Shown here piece by piece: positions 23,120 through 34,100 of a stretch of DNA of 64,000 nucleotides. Source of the DNA: Brachypterus glaber. Its lineage: Eukaryota; Arthropoda; Insecta; Coleoptera; Kateretidae. The position numbers and the translations under genes are program-made. Each line of letters begins with the position of its first letter. Position 1 is the first letter of the stretch. The notes under the pieces were generated by a model. That model was given only the letters and a program-made list of their open reading frames with translations. It did no database searches and had not been told where the DNA came from. Where the stretch lies: NCBI GenBank assembly GCA_958510825.1, contig OY294047.1, positions 44,871,365 through 44,935,364 on the forward strand, read 5' to 3'.

Positions 23120-23700
23120 AGGTTATGAAATAGTTATTTATAATACAAGGGCGAAAAGTTAAATTTTTTGATTGAGCAGGTTTTTAAAAGCCGAGGGCCG
23201 GCCCGAGGGTAATAAACCTACGAAATCAAAATTTAACTTTTTGCCCGTGTATTATACAATGTTTTTTATTCGATTCTTACTAATTATAAAAAAATATTAA
23301 AATATATTTAATTTTAAATTCTAAAAAATATTTCTTTTTGTAAATTAGTAATCCAATCAAATCGCTAAAAAACAATTCTGTCTAAGGTTTCATTTTCAAT
23401 TAGCTTAGTGTTTTGATTAATTTATGTTAAAATGTGTTTGTTATGAAATTATTAATATTTCTGAAACCGTTTTATAATTATATTTAAATATTATAAATAT
23501 TGAAAAGGATTTTATAATTGAAATTTTGTGTTCGTGATTTATTGTAGTGGATAAATCCATATATTTTGAGGTTGTGTTATAGAAGAAAGTTTTATATAAC
23601 CGCAGGGCCACAAAGTCCAACTTTTCGCCCGCAAAACATAAACAAAAAGTGTCGTTTTTATAAACAATCGAATAAAAAGTAAATTAGTATTAATATTGCG
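23120..23700. mobile_element. Possible inverted-repeat element with G+C-rich core
   Basis: AATACAAGGGCGAAAAGTTAA and TTAACTTTTTGCCCGTGTATT form a palindrome around GAGGGCCGGCCCGAG (23193-23206). A further piece at 23590-23700 carries CAACTTTTCGCCCGC and ATCGAATAAAAAGTAAATTA, the complement of sequence near 23265-23290. It is probably one decayed element. Confidence 0.5.
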
Positions 23701-23854
23701 TTATCGCAAGGATCCGTTGTATTCAAAATCGTTATTAAAAAGTAATAAAACCTGAAAGCAAAATCCCTGATTTTTAAACATGTTTAATATTTTCCCTGAC
23801 TTTTAGAACCAAGTTTTCCATATGAGCTTTTTTATCACTGGCATGAATATATAT

Positions 23855-24175
23855 TTTTTATCCAATACATACAGATAATGAGACAATTACCAGCTTTATT
23901 TTAAATAGATAAACTTAATAATAACCCCCGCGTGGCTTTTACTTTATTGATTTGGATAATTATTTATTTTACCAACTCAACTGTCACTAGTCAAATTATT
24001 TTCTTGTAAATGTCATTAAAATTTTTAATAAAAATATGAGTTTCTAAGCTAAGGATAAAACCTTGTACTCAAGGGTAAACCGATATTGCCCTCTCAAAAA
24101 TTAACCTCCTTGGCTGACGCCTCGCAGGTTAATTTTCTCATAGGCAATATCTTACTTTACCCACTAGTACCATAA
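23855..24175 (-). repeat. Dispersed repeat family A, copy 3 (inverted)
   Basis: Reverse complement of 209-512, from TTTTTTATCCAATACATACA to TTACTTTACCCACTAGTACC, including the CACGCGGGGGTTATTATT-like block on the other strand. Confidence 0.85.
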
Positions 24176-25341
24176 ATAACTATTACTCGTAACCATCCGT
24201 ATTCTGTCTCATTTTCAGTGACTTTTGACTAGATCTAGTCAGCAAAGTTACGAAAACTCCACATCCAGAATCCAGGCTCTTTTCGGGCGATGGTCCACAA
24301 AATTGTTTTATTCACTTAAAGTTGGCGTGACTCACAAAATCTCTGGAAATAAATAGGTTGGCTGTTCGTAGAAATTATTATTGAAAGCACTAACGATGGG
24401 AAAATAATATAAATAGAAGCTTTTAATTAAAAAAAAAGCACAGTCTGCGGAGCCGTGAGCACAGGATGAGACATAAAAGTTTATTTGGGAAAGTAAAAGA
24501 TACGTCACAAAAGATTTTCAATGTTTATTATGTTTTTAATTTATTATTACTTTCGTTTGGACTAGAAATTAGTCTATACTTGAACAAAATCCCGAAAAAC
24601 AGTTCTGAGAAACACAGGTGCAAAATTAGCTTACTCATTTTCTTTATTTATTTATAATTTATTATTATTTATTTATTTATAAATAAATAACCATTGGTAT
24701 GAACTACATTGACGGTACATCTTTTTTTGTCAAAAACATTTTACCTGCATATAAAAAGTCATTTACTTGTCACCGGCATATAAAATAGTATATTGTTTTA
24801 CTAAGAGGAAAAGTGAAGCTTTTTTTACTAGTCTGTAGAATTTACGGACGACGCGAAGCGGAGTCCGGAAACTACAGACGAATGAAACACACTATTTTTT
24901 CTTCAAGCATCCTATATATTTTTTTTAAATATTAATTTTTTAATTTAATTTATTCAGTAATAAGGTATGTTTTTTTTTATTAAAATAGGCCAATAAAACC
25001 CTTTTGAAATAAACTTAAACCTTCCTTAGCTCATTTTAATTTTTTTTTCGTAGGGTAAATCGTACACTTTTCACGATTTCGATGGTAACTTGTCTAACGT
25101 AGCATTTGCAATTTCGAAGAGATTTGTAGGTGTATAAACCATATCTTATTCTTCAATCATTTTTAATCAATTTCACACAAGGTTTTTGCACAGAATCTCG
25201 AGTCAACCACCTGTTTACATAATAAACAAACAAGTTTGAAGTATGGCTGTCATCAAAGTTAAAGAGTGCTGCCGCAGGTGGTGGTTTTGCTAACTAACTT
25301 TTTTTACGGCGTACAACAATGAACTCATTTTTTACTGTAAA
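24176..25341. other. AT-rich stretch with one G+C-rich hairpin
   Basis: 24836-24886 has GTCTGTAGAATTTACGGAC opposite GTCCGGAAACTACAGAC with the core GACGCGAAGCGGAGTC. A TTTA/TAAA palindrome lies at 24640-24690. The 63-residue frame at 24466 is not supported. Confidence 0.5.
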
Positions 25342-25617
25342 AAAATAGATCACTTCTAAAATATAAAGAACTTTCACTTTCGGGTTTAGACCGTGTTAAT
25401 GGATTTTCACTTTCCGACGTTTCGTCTCTTACTACTAGAGACATCTTCAGGGATTAATCTGAAATCAGTTTCAGATTAATCCCTGAAGATGTCTCTAGTA
25501 GTAAGAGACGAAACGTCGGAAAGTGAAAATCCATTAACACGGTCTAAACCCGAAAGTGAAAGTTCTTTATATCTTAATGGCCGTGAAAGCTTAAAATCTA
25601 AAATAGATCACTTCTAA
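25342..25617 (+). mobile_element. Penelope-like fragment in perfect palindromic form, with 18-bp target duplication
   Basis: 25361-25464 and 25469-25572 are perfectly complementary over 104 bp with a 4-nt loop. The right arm is followed by 27 bp that the left arm lacks, and the whole insert is bracketed by AAAATAGATCACTTCTAA at 25342-25359 and 25600-25617. The right arm contains CTGAAGA, T, GTCTCT, a 7-nt loop, AGAGAC, GAAAC (25483-25514), the hammerhead-like layout typical of Penelope-like 3' ends. The arrangement suggests an inverted-plus-direct 5'-truncated retroelement insertion made by target-primed reverse transcription. The family assignment is an inference from the motif. Confidence 0.75.
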
Positions 25618-26059
25618 CTAGTGTGTTCAGTTATAAAATATAAACATTTTAGTACGCTTGAAGAAAAAATATTTTATTTTGATATAGCCTTGGGTACAAT
25701 TAACTGTTTTTTTTTTTGTGCTAGCCACCTTTGGGCACGAGATCTATTATAGATCTGTAGGTCACTATAATAAAGCAAAGAAAACTTCAATTTTATACTT
25801 GTGAGCCGTTTTGACCATTTTTTAGCAATAAAATTAACATCTAAAACTCGATCTTAAATTTATTTAAATGTACCTTCTTTAAACAAATAATATAAAATTA
25901 AGCTTATTTTTATTCGACTTTACGACTTTATTGATTAACAATATAAGTCGTAGTAAATTGTTATGTTTATAAATGCAAAGTATTTATGTCTTTATGGCTA
26001 TACCAGAAAACAGTCCCGTAGTAGCCGTATCTCCAAAAAATATCAATCACTACTAGCAC

Positions 26060-26490
26060 TATTAAACTATTTTAATTTAAATAATAAAATAAATTATTTC
26101 TATATATATTGGAATTTTCATAAAAATCAATTAGCCTTGATCAATGACATTTGCTCAAATAAATACTTTGAACTGACGTTTAAAAATTTAGTTTTATTTT
26201 TAATTTTTTTATAAGATTTAGCTAATTATTAATTGTATTAATTGGTAATAATTATAATTACTTATATTTAACAAATAAAAAGTTATTTAAAGCTATTTTA
26301 TTGGCTTTTATTAGTAAAAATTGCACAAAGAACTGAAACATCTAAAGTGACAGAAATCAATTGTTTATAACATTTATTCCTACTAGGAGAGAAAAAATTA
26401 TTATTGCTATAAGTGAAGAAAATTGATTTCACAGCCTGAAAACATGATAAATAATGGTATGTTCTAAAGCTAGTACTGAAAAAAATTAAT
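26060..26490 (+). repeat. Dispersed repeat family E, copy 1 (partial)
   Basis: Shares AATTTTCATAAAAATCAA, ATGACATTTGCTCAAATAAA and ATGATAAATAATGGTATGTT with 48455-49020 and 52257-52980. The left G+C-rich terminus present in the other copies is absent here. The 83-residue frame at 25963-26214 overlaps it and is a chance frame. Confidence 0.75.
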
Positions 26491-26920
26491 AATGTTTTAT
26501 TTAAGTGATGAATTTAACCCAATAGGTTATTTTTTTGTGATTTTTGACTCAAAAGATATTGATTATTTGTTTTGATTTTTTCCAGGTTATGTTATGTTTT
26601 GCGCCTACTTTTCCAACTTCTAACAAAGTGTTTTTTTTTTGTATTTATTATAATAAACCAATGATTGGGTGTTTATCACCTTTAAACCCACATAAAAAAA
26701 AACTAAATTGTTTTCATTTCAAACTTGGTAAATTTGGCAACCTGAAAAGCGAGATAGAATAGCAAGATAAGCTTACGAGTAGCGCGGATAAAGTTATTTT
26801 TTTAAATATTTTTTTTATTCTTTGTAAATTTTGAAATCGATTTCTACTACCATCAGGAGTTCCGGTTTTTTTCAATAACCCTGTATATTTTGCTTTTTTG
26901 CTTTAAAAGCTCGCTAATAA
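26491..26920. other. AT-rich stretch without recognised features
   Basis: The 72-residue frame at 26544-26762 lacks any domain. CCCTGTATATTTTGC near 26880 resembles an ACAGGGTG-type end but is isolated. Confidence 0.45.
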
Positions 26921-27777
26921 CACCGGCACACAAAAAAAATTAAGTAGAATGTGCATTTGACCGGACCTACCTACGGGTACGTATTTTGGTCCGCTGAATC
27001 CGAATTCAAGGTCAGTTTGACCCCTACACCCTCGAAATTTCGAGAAAACTTCGAAAAACCGTAAAAATGATGAAAATCGGCAGTTTTAATGATAAAAAAA
27101 ATTTTTGGAACTAAACTAAGCGTGATTTTCATGTATTTCGATCCGCTGAATATGAATCGAAACTTTATTGAGACCACGAGCCGTTTTAAATGTAAAAAAA
27201 TCACACAAACCCTCCAAAATTATGTCTTGTGTTTTTCACAGATTTCAAGTTATTTGATATACCTACGTTATAGAGTATTTATTTTAGGCATTAAATCATG
27301 TTCAATCAATTTTTTTTCTGTTATGAATGGTCATTTTTACAATTTTTTCGAATTTTTCCAGCTTTAGAGGGTGATTCGACTAAAAAAATTAAGATGCGAA
27401 TTGAAGACATCAAAAGATATAAAATTTGGACTTTCTGAATTGGACCAAAAGAAGTTTTTTTATCATGAAAACTATATTTTTTCGGAATTTTCGAGAGTTT
27501 TGTGTGATTTAAAATGGCTCGTGGTCTCAATAAAGTTTCGATTCATATTCAGCGGATCGAAATACATGAAAATCACGCTTAGTTTAGTTCCAAAACATTT
27601 TTTTATCATTAAAACTGCCAATTTTCATCATTTTTACGGTTTTTTGAAGTTTTCTCGAAATTTCGAGGGTTTAGGGGTAAAACTGACCTCGAATTCGGAT
27701 TCAGCGGACCAAAATACGTACCCGTAGGTAGGTCCGGTCAAATGCACATTCTACTTAATTTTTTTTGTGTGCCGGTG
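26921..27777. mobile_element. 857-bp foldback element, TAA duplication
   Basis: Ends CACCGGCACACAAAAAAAAT and its complement. The arms extend about 290 bp each with roughly 95% complementarity (through TTGACCGGACCTACCTACGG and ATTTTCATGTATTTCGATCC) and enclose about 280 bp. TAA lies at 26918-26920 and 27778-27780. The four overlapping frames on both strands (69-118 residues) are mirror images of the arms, not genes. Confidence 0.85.
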
Positions 27778-27975
27778 TAATGATCTGTGCCCGGTAAAAT
27801 GCATACTACGGGCCTGCCAGATAACAATAAAGTCTGAACGCATATAGTTAATATGTGGTTCATCTAGTAGGTCATGAAACAGATTTTTATTCGATAAAAG
27901 CAATTTATAGAATTTCTTCATATCTTATAAAATCAAATTTAGTTTGAACTGGAATTTCAATTATTAAGTTAATAA

Positions 27976-29060
27976 ATGTTTAATGTTTAATGTTTATGAA
28001 GTAAAGAGCAGAAGTTTATAAAACTTGTGATGCTCAAAATGACTAGTAAAAGCATACAAAAATAAGAAAATAACTAATAACACAAATAAACTTAGATTAG
28101 GTAAGTTCATCAAGTCTATTTTTTAACATATTAGTTGATGTCGCACAAATAACCGATTCAGGAAGTCCATTCCAAGAATTAAAAATTCTGTTTGTGAAAA
28201 AGTGTTCTCGTACACATTTGTAAAACCTTTCTCTGGCCAATTTTAAAGAGTGACCACGGAGTCGTTGATCAACATCCAAATTAAAAATAAAATTGAGATT
28301 ACAATTAAACAAATTATGTAGGATTTTGTAGGCTAGAATAAGGTCACCACGCTTGCGTCTATCTTCTAGTAATGGCAGATTTAGAATTCTAAGTCTTTCA
28401 TAGTAAGGGACATTTTTAAGAACCGCTGGTAATTTTGTAAATCTTCTTTGCACTTTTTCCATAAGCTCAATATCGCCAATGCGCCACGGGTTCCAAACTT
28501 GTATGCAAAACTCAAGGTGAGGACGTATATACGTTTTATAAGTCATAAGTATGAACCTAGGGGAGGGATTTGGAAAGGCTTTTTTAATCATAAATGATAA
28601 AGAATTACAACGCTTGACAGCTTTTAAAACTTGTGGAGACCAAGATAGGTCCTTTGTAATAGTTATGCCAAGATCCACCTGTTCTTCAGCCACGGCCACC
28701 TGAGAGTTAGCAATGTAGTAACTTAATTCTGGATTGTTAAAACCCATATGCAATACAGAGCATTTATTTAAATTAATTGGTATAAGCCATTTTAGGGACC
28801 AATTATAAATTGCATTTAAATCATCTTGGATTAGTTTAGCATTAAGTTTGGGATTAGCGAAGAATTTAATATCATCGGCAAAAAATAAAGCAAGTAACCT
28901 GAGTACAGTCTTAATATCAAGTGTATAGAGTAAGAAGAGCAAGGGCCCCAAAACCGAGCCCTGAGATACACCACTAATAATATTAAATAAATCAGAAAAT
29001 GAATTATTAATTTTAACCCGAAATGTTAAATTACCTAAAAATAGTTTAATCCAAAGAATG
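27976..29060 (-). mobile_element. 5'-truncated LINE (Jockey/CR1-like) with reverse-transcriptase C-terminus
   Basis: On the minus strand an open frame from about 29060 to the stop at 28097 encodes the C-terminal half of a non-LTR reverse transcriptase. Readable blocks are SGVSQGSVLGPLLFLLY, then FADDIKFF with the catalytic DD pair, LGITITKDLSWSP, YKTYIRPHLEFCIQVWNP and VQRRFTKLP, ending in the LPESVICA tail domain. It starts well before the first Met-like codon; an in-frame stop appears at about 29070, where LINE similarity also ends, so the copy is truncated at the 5' side. The 3' UTR (28096 downwards) ends in TTTAATG repeats at 27976-28000. There is no endonuclease domain, so this is a dead copy. 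The clade is assigned from motif style only. Confidence 0.88.
28097..29060 (-). pseudogene. Partial reverse transcriptase (LINE ORF2 remnant)
   Basis: About 320 codons remain open, covering RT fingers/palm motifs from GVSQGSVLGPLL onward plus the thumb-like and C-terminal region. The N-terminal endonuclease and first RT motifs are missing. A complete ORF2 of this class is roughly 900-1000 codons, so about a third remains. The frame is intact within that third, which suggests a fairly young insertion. Confidence 0.85.
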
Positions 29061-29224
29061 TCTTATACACTGAGAACTTGGTACTGTATAATTATTATAC
29101 AGGGGTTCAGTCTTATACTGAACTGTAACTTCAGTTATTCAGTCAAGTTGGCATAGTAAAACATAATGAAGTTCTGTAAAAACTAGTATTTAATAATAAC
29201 TGAAGTTGCTTGGGGTTGGACCTC

Positions 29225-29450
29225 TTAACTTTAGAGCAAGTTTAGATCTCGACTTCAAATTTGAAAAACAACAATAAGATAAGTCCAAACTTAAACTACA
29301 TATTTTTATATATATTTGATATTTTTAGTTTTTAAAATGTGGGCAGGGGACCATAGGGGTGTTTCTTTTAAATGGAAATGGGGGTCTTGTAATACATCAT
29401 CTTAAAGCTTATAAAAATTTTTATTTGACCATATATTTTTTATGTTTTAG
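29225..29450 (+). repeat. Degraded arm of the Tc1-type element (18114 family)
   Basis: AGATCTCGACTTCAAATTTG, TTTTTAGTTTTTAAAATGTG and ACATCATCTTAAAGCTTATA follow the order seen in 56309-57024, with many substitutions and no intact terminus. Confidence 0.65.
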
Positions 29451-29483
29451 ACATTTTTTGAGGGGTTAAAACCAACGAACTAA

Positions 29484-29724
29484 CAACTCTTCTTTCTAGA
29501 ATACGCATACCGTTAATATAAAGTATCGCCAACATCTCGGTTTGTTTGTAAACAAATAGTAGGTATATTCAGGCCTGAACAATAACAATTACTAGTAACT
29601 GTTATTGTTGTCTCTGTTAGAATAAAGCTGTGCGAGTAACATGTATATGTTGACTACGTTTTTGTCATTTTTTACAAATGAAATTCCTATTCTAGAGAGA
29701 AGAGTTATAAGTTCGTTGGTTAAA
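29484..29724 (-). mobile_element. Uninterrupted copy of the array MITE
   Basis: About 240 bp with ends AACGAACTAACAACTCTTCT and AGAAGAGTTATAAGTTCGTT. It matches the MITE of the 824-bp array on the opposite strand but has no SINE, and so supplies the empty-site comparison. Confidence 0.85.
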
Positions 29725-29964
29725 ACAAGGTCAAAAAATGGTATTTTCACCATGTCCCAATTGGAAAATTTTCTTTACTTTTAACAGAATGCGTAAAAAT
29801 TTCGCCATCGGGTATTCTCGCAATTTTGTAACAAATAATACTTAATAATAATAATACAAATAATAATAATACAAATAATATTTTCATAAAAATTGTAAAT
29901 TGTTTTAAAATTAACACAACCTTTCAAATATAAAAATGGCAATAAAATGTTCTTGTTTTTGTAA

Positions 29965-30113
29965 GTGTGTATTTACAGGCTCGCATAAGAACGTAATACA
30001 TAACAATGCGATGCCGTGATTGGCTTGATGTGCCGCCATGTATCTTGTATCTTGTAATCACGGCACCGCATTCTTATGTTTAATGTTCTTTTGCAAGATT
30101 CTGGATAGGCCCT
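29965..30113. mobile_element. Short palindromic MITE family F, copy 2
   Basis: GGCTCGCATAAGAACGTAAT...GCGATGCCGTGATTGGC faces CGGCACCGCATTCTTATG...CTGGATAGGCCC. Most of the 60-residue minus-strand frame here is MITE sequence. Confidence 0.75.
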
Positions 30114-31065
30114 AAAGTTCCAACTTATAAAACTGAGAACTTTAGAATGAACCATCGTATTTGAAAAAAAATTATTTCTTACATTTTAGTAAAATTTCAA
30201 CTATTTTAAAATATACTATAAAATTTGTAAAATTTTTCATATTTGTTTTATGATTGTAAAACCTTAAACAGTACTGTTAAAGGTTTTTGCGAATAGGAAC
30301 TTACCTATTCGCAAAAATTTTTCATTTATCAATTTCCTTTAAAATCAAACAAAACATATAAAGAACAATTAAAAATAGGAACATCTTTGCAAAACGTACT
30401 TTATAAACTAAAAATAAAAAAAGATTAAATCTATGACAGATTATTTTAGGTTTATGTAATTTTTCTGAAACTAAGATGTTTTACTCAAACACAACAAAAT
30501 AAACACGTGTAAAAAGAAAAAAATGTACAAAACGTCAGTCATAGTTTATAGTTTAGTTTATATTTTTAGATGAAAAGATATAAAATCTCAGATTTTTTAC
30601 ATGTTTAGTTAAAAATTATTCTTAAAATATCAAAAAATAACTTACCTCAAAGTCAAACCCAAAAACAAAACAAACACCAAATGTCAACGAAAAAAAAAAA
30701 AAGAAAATATACCGAAACGTCACTCTGACTTAAGTCACGGCGTACTAGATTTCAGCCGCACACGCGCTTATTTGCTCGCGCTAGTATGTGCACTATATGA
30801 CTAGACGACAGTAAAGCACAAATTTTGAGTCGGTCCTGCTAAGAAGAGGGGCTATTCGTGAGCCTGCGACATTTGCAGAGCGACAGCTGAAAAAATTAAA
30901 ATAGTTTTATTATATCCAAAGGTACAGTATATTGTACTATAGTAGGTATAGCTTCTTAAGATGCACTCATAATTTTATAATTAATTTCCTAAACGCCTAT
31001 ATTTTTAGATTTAATAAAAGAACGCTAGCACGAAAAATTAAATTTAGTTACGGATTAATTATTAT
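30114..31065. other. AT-rich stretch with a G+C-rich, CpG-containing patch
   Basis: 30725-30900 is clearly richer in G+C (TCAGCCGCACACGCGC, TTGCTCGCGC, GAGCGACAGCTG) than its flanks. It could be an old promoter or a decayed element; I find no adjoining ORF or splice-supported exon. A short hairpin, AGGTTTTTGCGAATAGG / CCTATTCGCAAAAATT, lies at 30280-30322. Confidence 0.4.
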
Positions 31066-31875
31066 CCTAGCGTCGCACACAGGTAAAAAATACCAACAAA
31101 AAAAAAAACGGAAAAAAATCATAAAGCGTCGAATGTTGAATATTTATAAACCTTATAGTGTGCTCTATACATTTTTTTGAAAATGTTTGCGGTCTTGCTT
31201 AAAAAATTAAATTTATGTGGCACACTGGATACCGGGTGGGACATTTAAACGGTTAAAAGTCGATATCTCAGAAACCGTATAAGATATTTTTTTGAAATTT
31301 GGTATTAATCTTCAATATTAAGGGGGACACCTTTTTATCAAAGCAGATTTTTTTTTCATCCACACTTTTAGGCGGGAGAGGGGGTAACTTAAAAATTTTA
31401 AATGGAATGAGGGTGTTTTTTATTCAGATTCAAATTAAATTGAATAATTGACCGAAAAAGTTCTTTTTTTGAACCTCAAATTAGTAGTTTTCTATTGTTT
31501 AGGTTAATTCATTGTTTTAAACCTAAAAATATACAAAAGAAAACAAATCTGAATTTTTTCCAAAAATTAAAAATTTTTTACCTGACGCGTCCGGTTGCGT
31601 CATGACTGGTGCGGACATAGAGATAATACCTTTCTGTGATTTAATACCCCATATTTTTACTACATTTTTAAATTAAAAAAATACAGCCCTAAAAAAAACA
31701 AGATTAAGATATTGTATATTCAATGTGCCACTTAAATTTAATTTTTTAAGCGAGACCGCAAACATGTATATACATCATTTAGAGGACACTATAAGGTTTA
31801 TAACTATTTAACTTTCGACGCTTCATGATTTTTTTCCGTTTTTTTTTTTAATTTTTTACCTGTGCGCGTCGCAGG
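31066..31875. mobile_element. 810-bp inverted-repeat element
   Basis: Ends CCTAGCGTCGCACACAGG and CCTGTGCGCGTCGCAGG. Arms of about 150-165 bp remain complementary through TTTGCGGTCTTGCTTAAAAA and its mirror at 31745-31764. The interior has no ORF of note; the 82-residue frame in the left arm is low-complexity. Confidence 0.8.
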
Positions 31876-31994
31876 CGAAAATTTTAAGAATTTTTGATAT
31901 TAACATCACATTTTCCAAACCTAAAAGTACATTATTTACCCCAATTACTTTAAAATTAAATTTTAGGTCACTTATAACTTACAAATTTACAATT

Positions 31995-32412
31995 TACAAA
32001 AAGTCCAGTTAAATTATAATAAATGTACACGGACTGATATTTTAAAGGGTAGCAGTGGACAGTAACAGATCTGCGTAAGAGGTGTCTGCTATCTTGAATT
32101 TTAGGGGTGAGTGCGGTTATCTCGCTAAATACGCATCTTAAAATACAAATGCATGTAACCAATTTTTGTTTGAATATTTTTTTTAACATTTCAATAACAA
32201 TCGAGTTATAAATATTCAAATACCATTGGGGGTGAAATTGGTTTTTACGATTTTTCAGCCAAATTATTCATCAGAGGATAAAAGTGGTTATTAGTAAACT
32301 TGCAGCTTTTGAAATTCTCTATAAGTTTTATATATTATGCATTTTCATAAATATTTTGTTACGGTTACAGTGAAATTTGAGTTGCGCCCTCTGTAACCGT
32401 ACCAAACTACCT
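31995..32412 (+). repeat. Copy of the left arm of the 54973-57205 palindromic element
   Basis: TGTACACGGACTGATATTTT, AGTGCGGTTATCTCGCTAAA and TTTTCAGCCAAATTATTCAT follow the same order as 55015-56070. The stretch corresponding to 55165-55840 is absent here. The 83-residue minus-strand frame is a shadow. Confidence 0.8.
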
Positions 32413-32418
32413 GAAAAT

Positions 32419-32423
<5 letters not shown>

Positions 32424-32480
<57 letters not shown>
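32424..32480. repeat. TA dinucleotide microsatellite
   Basis: About 28 uninterrupted TA units. Confidence 0.95.
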
Positions 32481-32484
<4 letters not shown>

Positions 32485-32792
32485 TGACCTTTAGGTCACT
32501 TTTGGTCTTGGACTAACTGTTGTTTTTGACCAGATAGAGTTATTATAATCATTTCATACAAAATAATTTCTTCTATAGCATAACCTCAAAAATATGTTAA
32601 CTGATTAATCTGTATTAATCCATTAAAATAACTTAAAACACAAAATTTTAATTGTAAAATCAATTTCAATATTTATAATATTCATAGAACAGTTTTGGAA
32701 GTAGTATTATTTTCATAACAGACACATTTTAACAGAAATTAATCACCAAGCTTTTTTAATTTGAAAATGAAACCGCACGCAAAAGAAATGAT

Positions 32793-32992
32793 NNNNNNNN
32801 NNNNNNNNNNNNNNNNNNNNNNNNNNNNNNNNNNNNNNNNNNNNNNNNNNNNNNNNNNNNNNNNNNNNNNNNNNNNNNNNNNNNNNNNNNNNNNNNNNNN
32901 NNNNNNNNNNNNNNNNNNNNNNNNNNNNNNNNNNNNNNNNNNNNNNNNNNNNNNNNNNNNNNNNNNNNNNNNNNNNNNNNNNNNNNNNNNNN
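32793..32992. other. Assembly gap (200 N)
   Basis: Exactly 200 Ns, a placeholder length. Open frames that run across it are meaningless. Confidence 0.99.
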
Positions 32993-33580
32993 CACGATAA
33001 CTTAATGCTTCGAGCTAAAGACTTTAAATTTGGTGATAGGTTGATTATCAAAGTTCTAGACTGGGATTGTTTTTGGTAAAAATCGAGGTGGAGCAAAGTG
33101 GTAAAATGGGATAAAAAAAATTACAAAAAAGATTATTTTCTATTTATTTTTTGTTTTACGAAAAATTTTTGAAAGAAAAAAAAAATGAAAAAATTTTTAA
33201 AAATTTTATTGAATTTATTTTTTTTTTATTTTTTTTATATTTTAATGAACCAAAGTCTATAAAGGAAAGTATTATTTTGTTGGAAGCAGGATTTCCCTAT
33301 GGGTCTCAGATTAATGACTAAAGGTTCCCATTGTTATTTCAGTGTTGGTAATATTTAATATTTCCCACAATAATTATTTAAAATATCGACTTGTTTTTTA
33401 ATAATTTCTCATCGGAATCAATTGTTTATAAATTAATTCAAATATGACACTTGCTTACAATGTTTCGGAAGCAGGAAGACAAATATAATACTGAAATTAT
33501 GAATATGATAATTGAATATAAATAAATATAAATAAAACATTGACACCGATAGATAAACAGGATTATTCGTTTAAACGGCA
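32993..33580. other. AT-rich stretch with A/T homopolymer runs
   Basis: No coding or repeat structure beyond poly-A and poly-T tracts at 33105-33245. Confidence 0.6.
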
Positions 33581-34100
33581 CATTGCACACAGGCGGAATT
33601 TTCTAAATTCATGGCCAAAACCCTCGGAAGCGAAATTGCTTCAAATAGTAACCTCTATCGTTTTTTATCATCTCTATGAACTGTACCAATAGATGGTGCC
33701 AAAGTCGTTTTTCTATCAAAACAAATGACCGAAAATGTCAGTTCAAAAATCGGGTTTCAAGAAACTAATTTTGAAACGTTATTTTCCCGAAAAATCAAGT
33801 TTTTTTAATTTAAATATCAAAGTTGTTGCCTTTTTAAGCAGTTTTTTTAAATGGATTTAAATTCCGTAGGTATGTACCTATTTATTTTTTTACGAAAAAG
33901 TATTGTTTTTGATTATTGAGTTTAAAAAGGGAAGTCATAAGTTTTAGTCTGTAAATTTGGTTGCTTTTTTAAAACTTGTATTACGACTTGGCAAAAGTTT
34001 CAGATTAATCAGCATTAAGCAACTTTTTACACTTGGTTGAGAAGATTAATGTGTTTGCTAATTATTAAAAACAATAATTTGCTGTTAATATCTCACGCCC

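Noticed and set aside
27371..27727. 118-residue plus-strand frame and its neighbours on both strands
   Set aside because: They are mirror products of the 857-bp foldback arms.
32743..33096. Open frames across the N run
   Set aside because: They consist mostly of undetermined bases.
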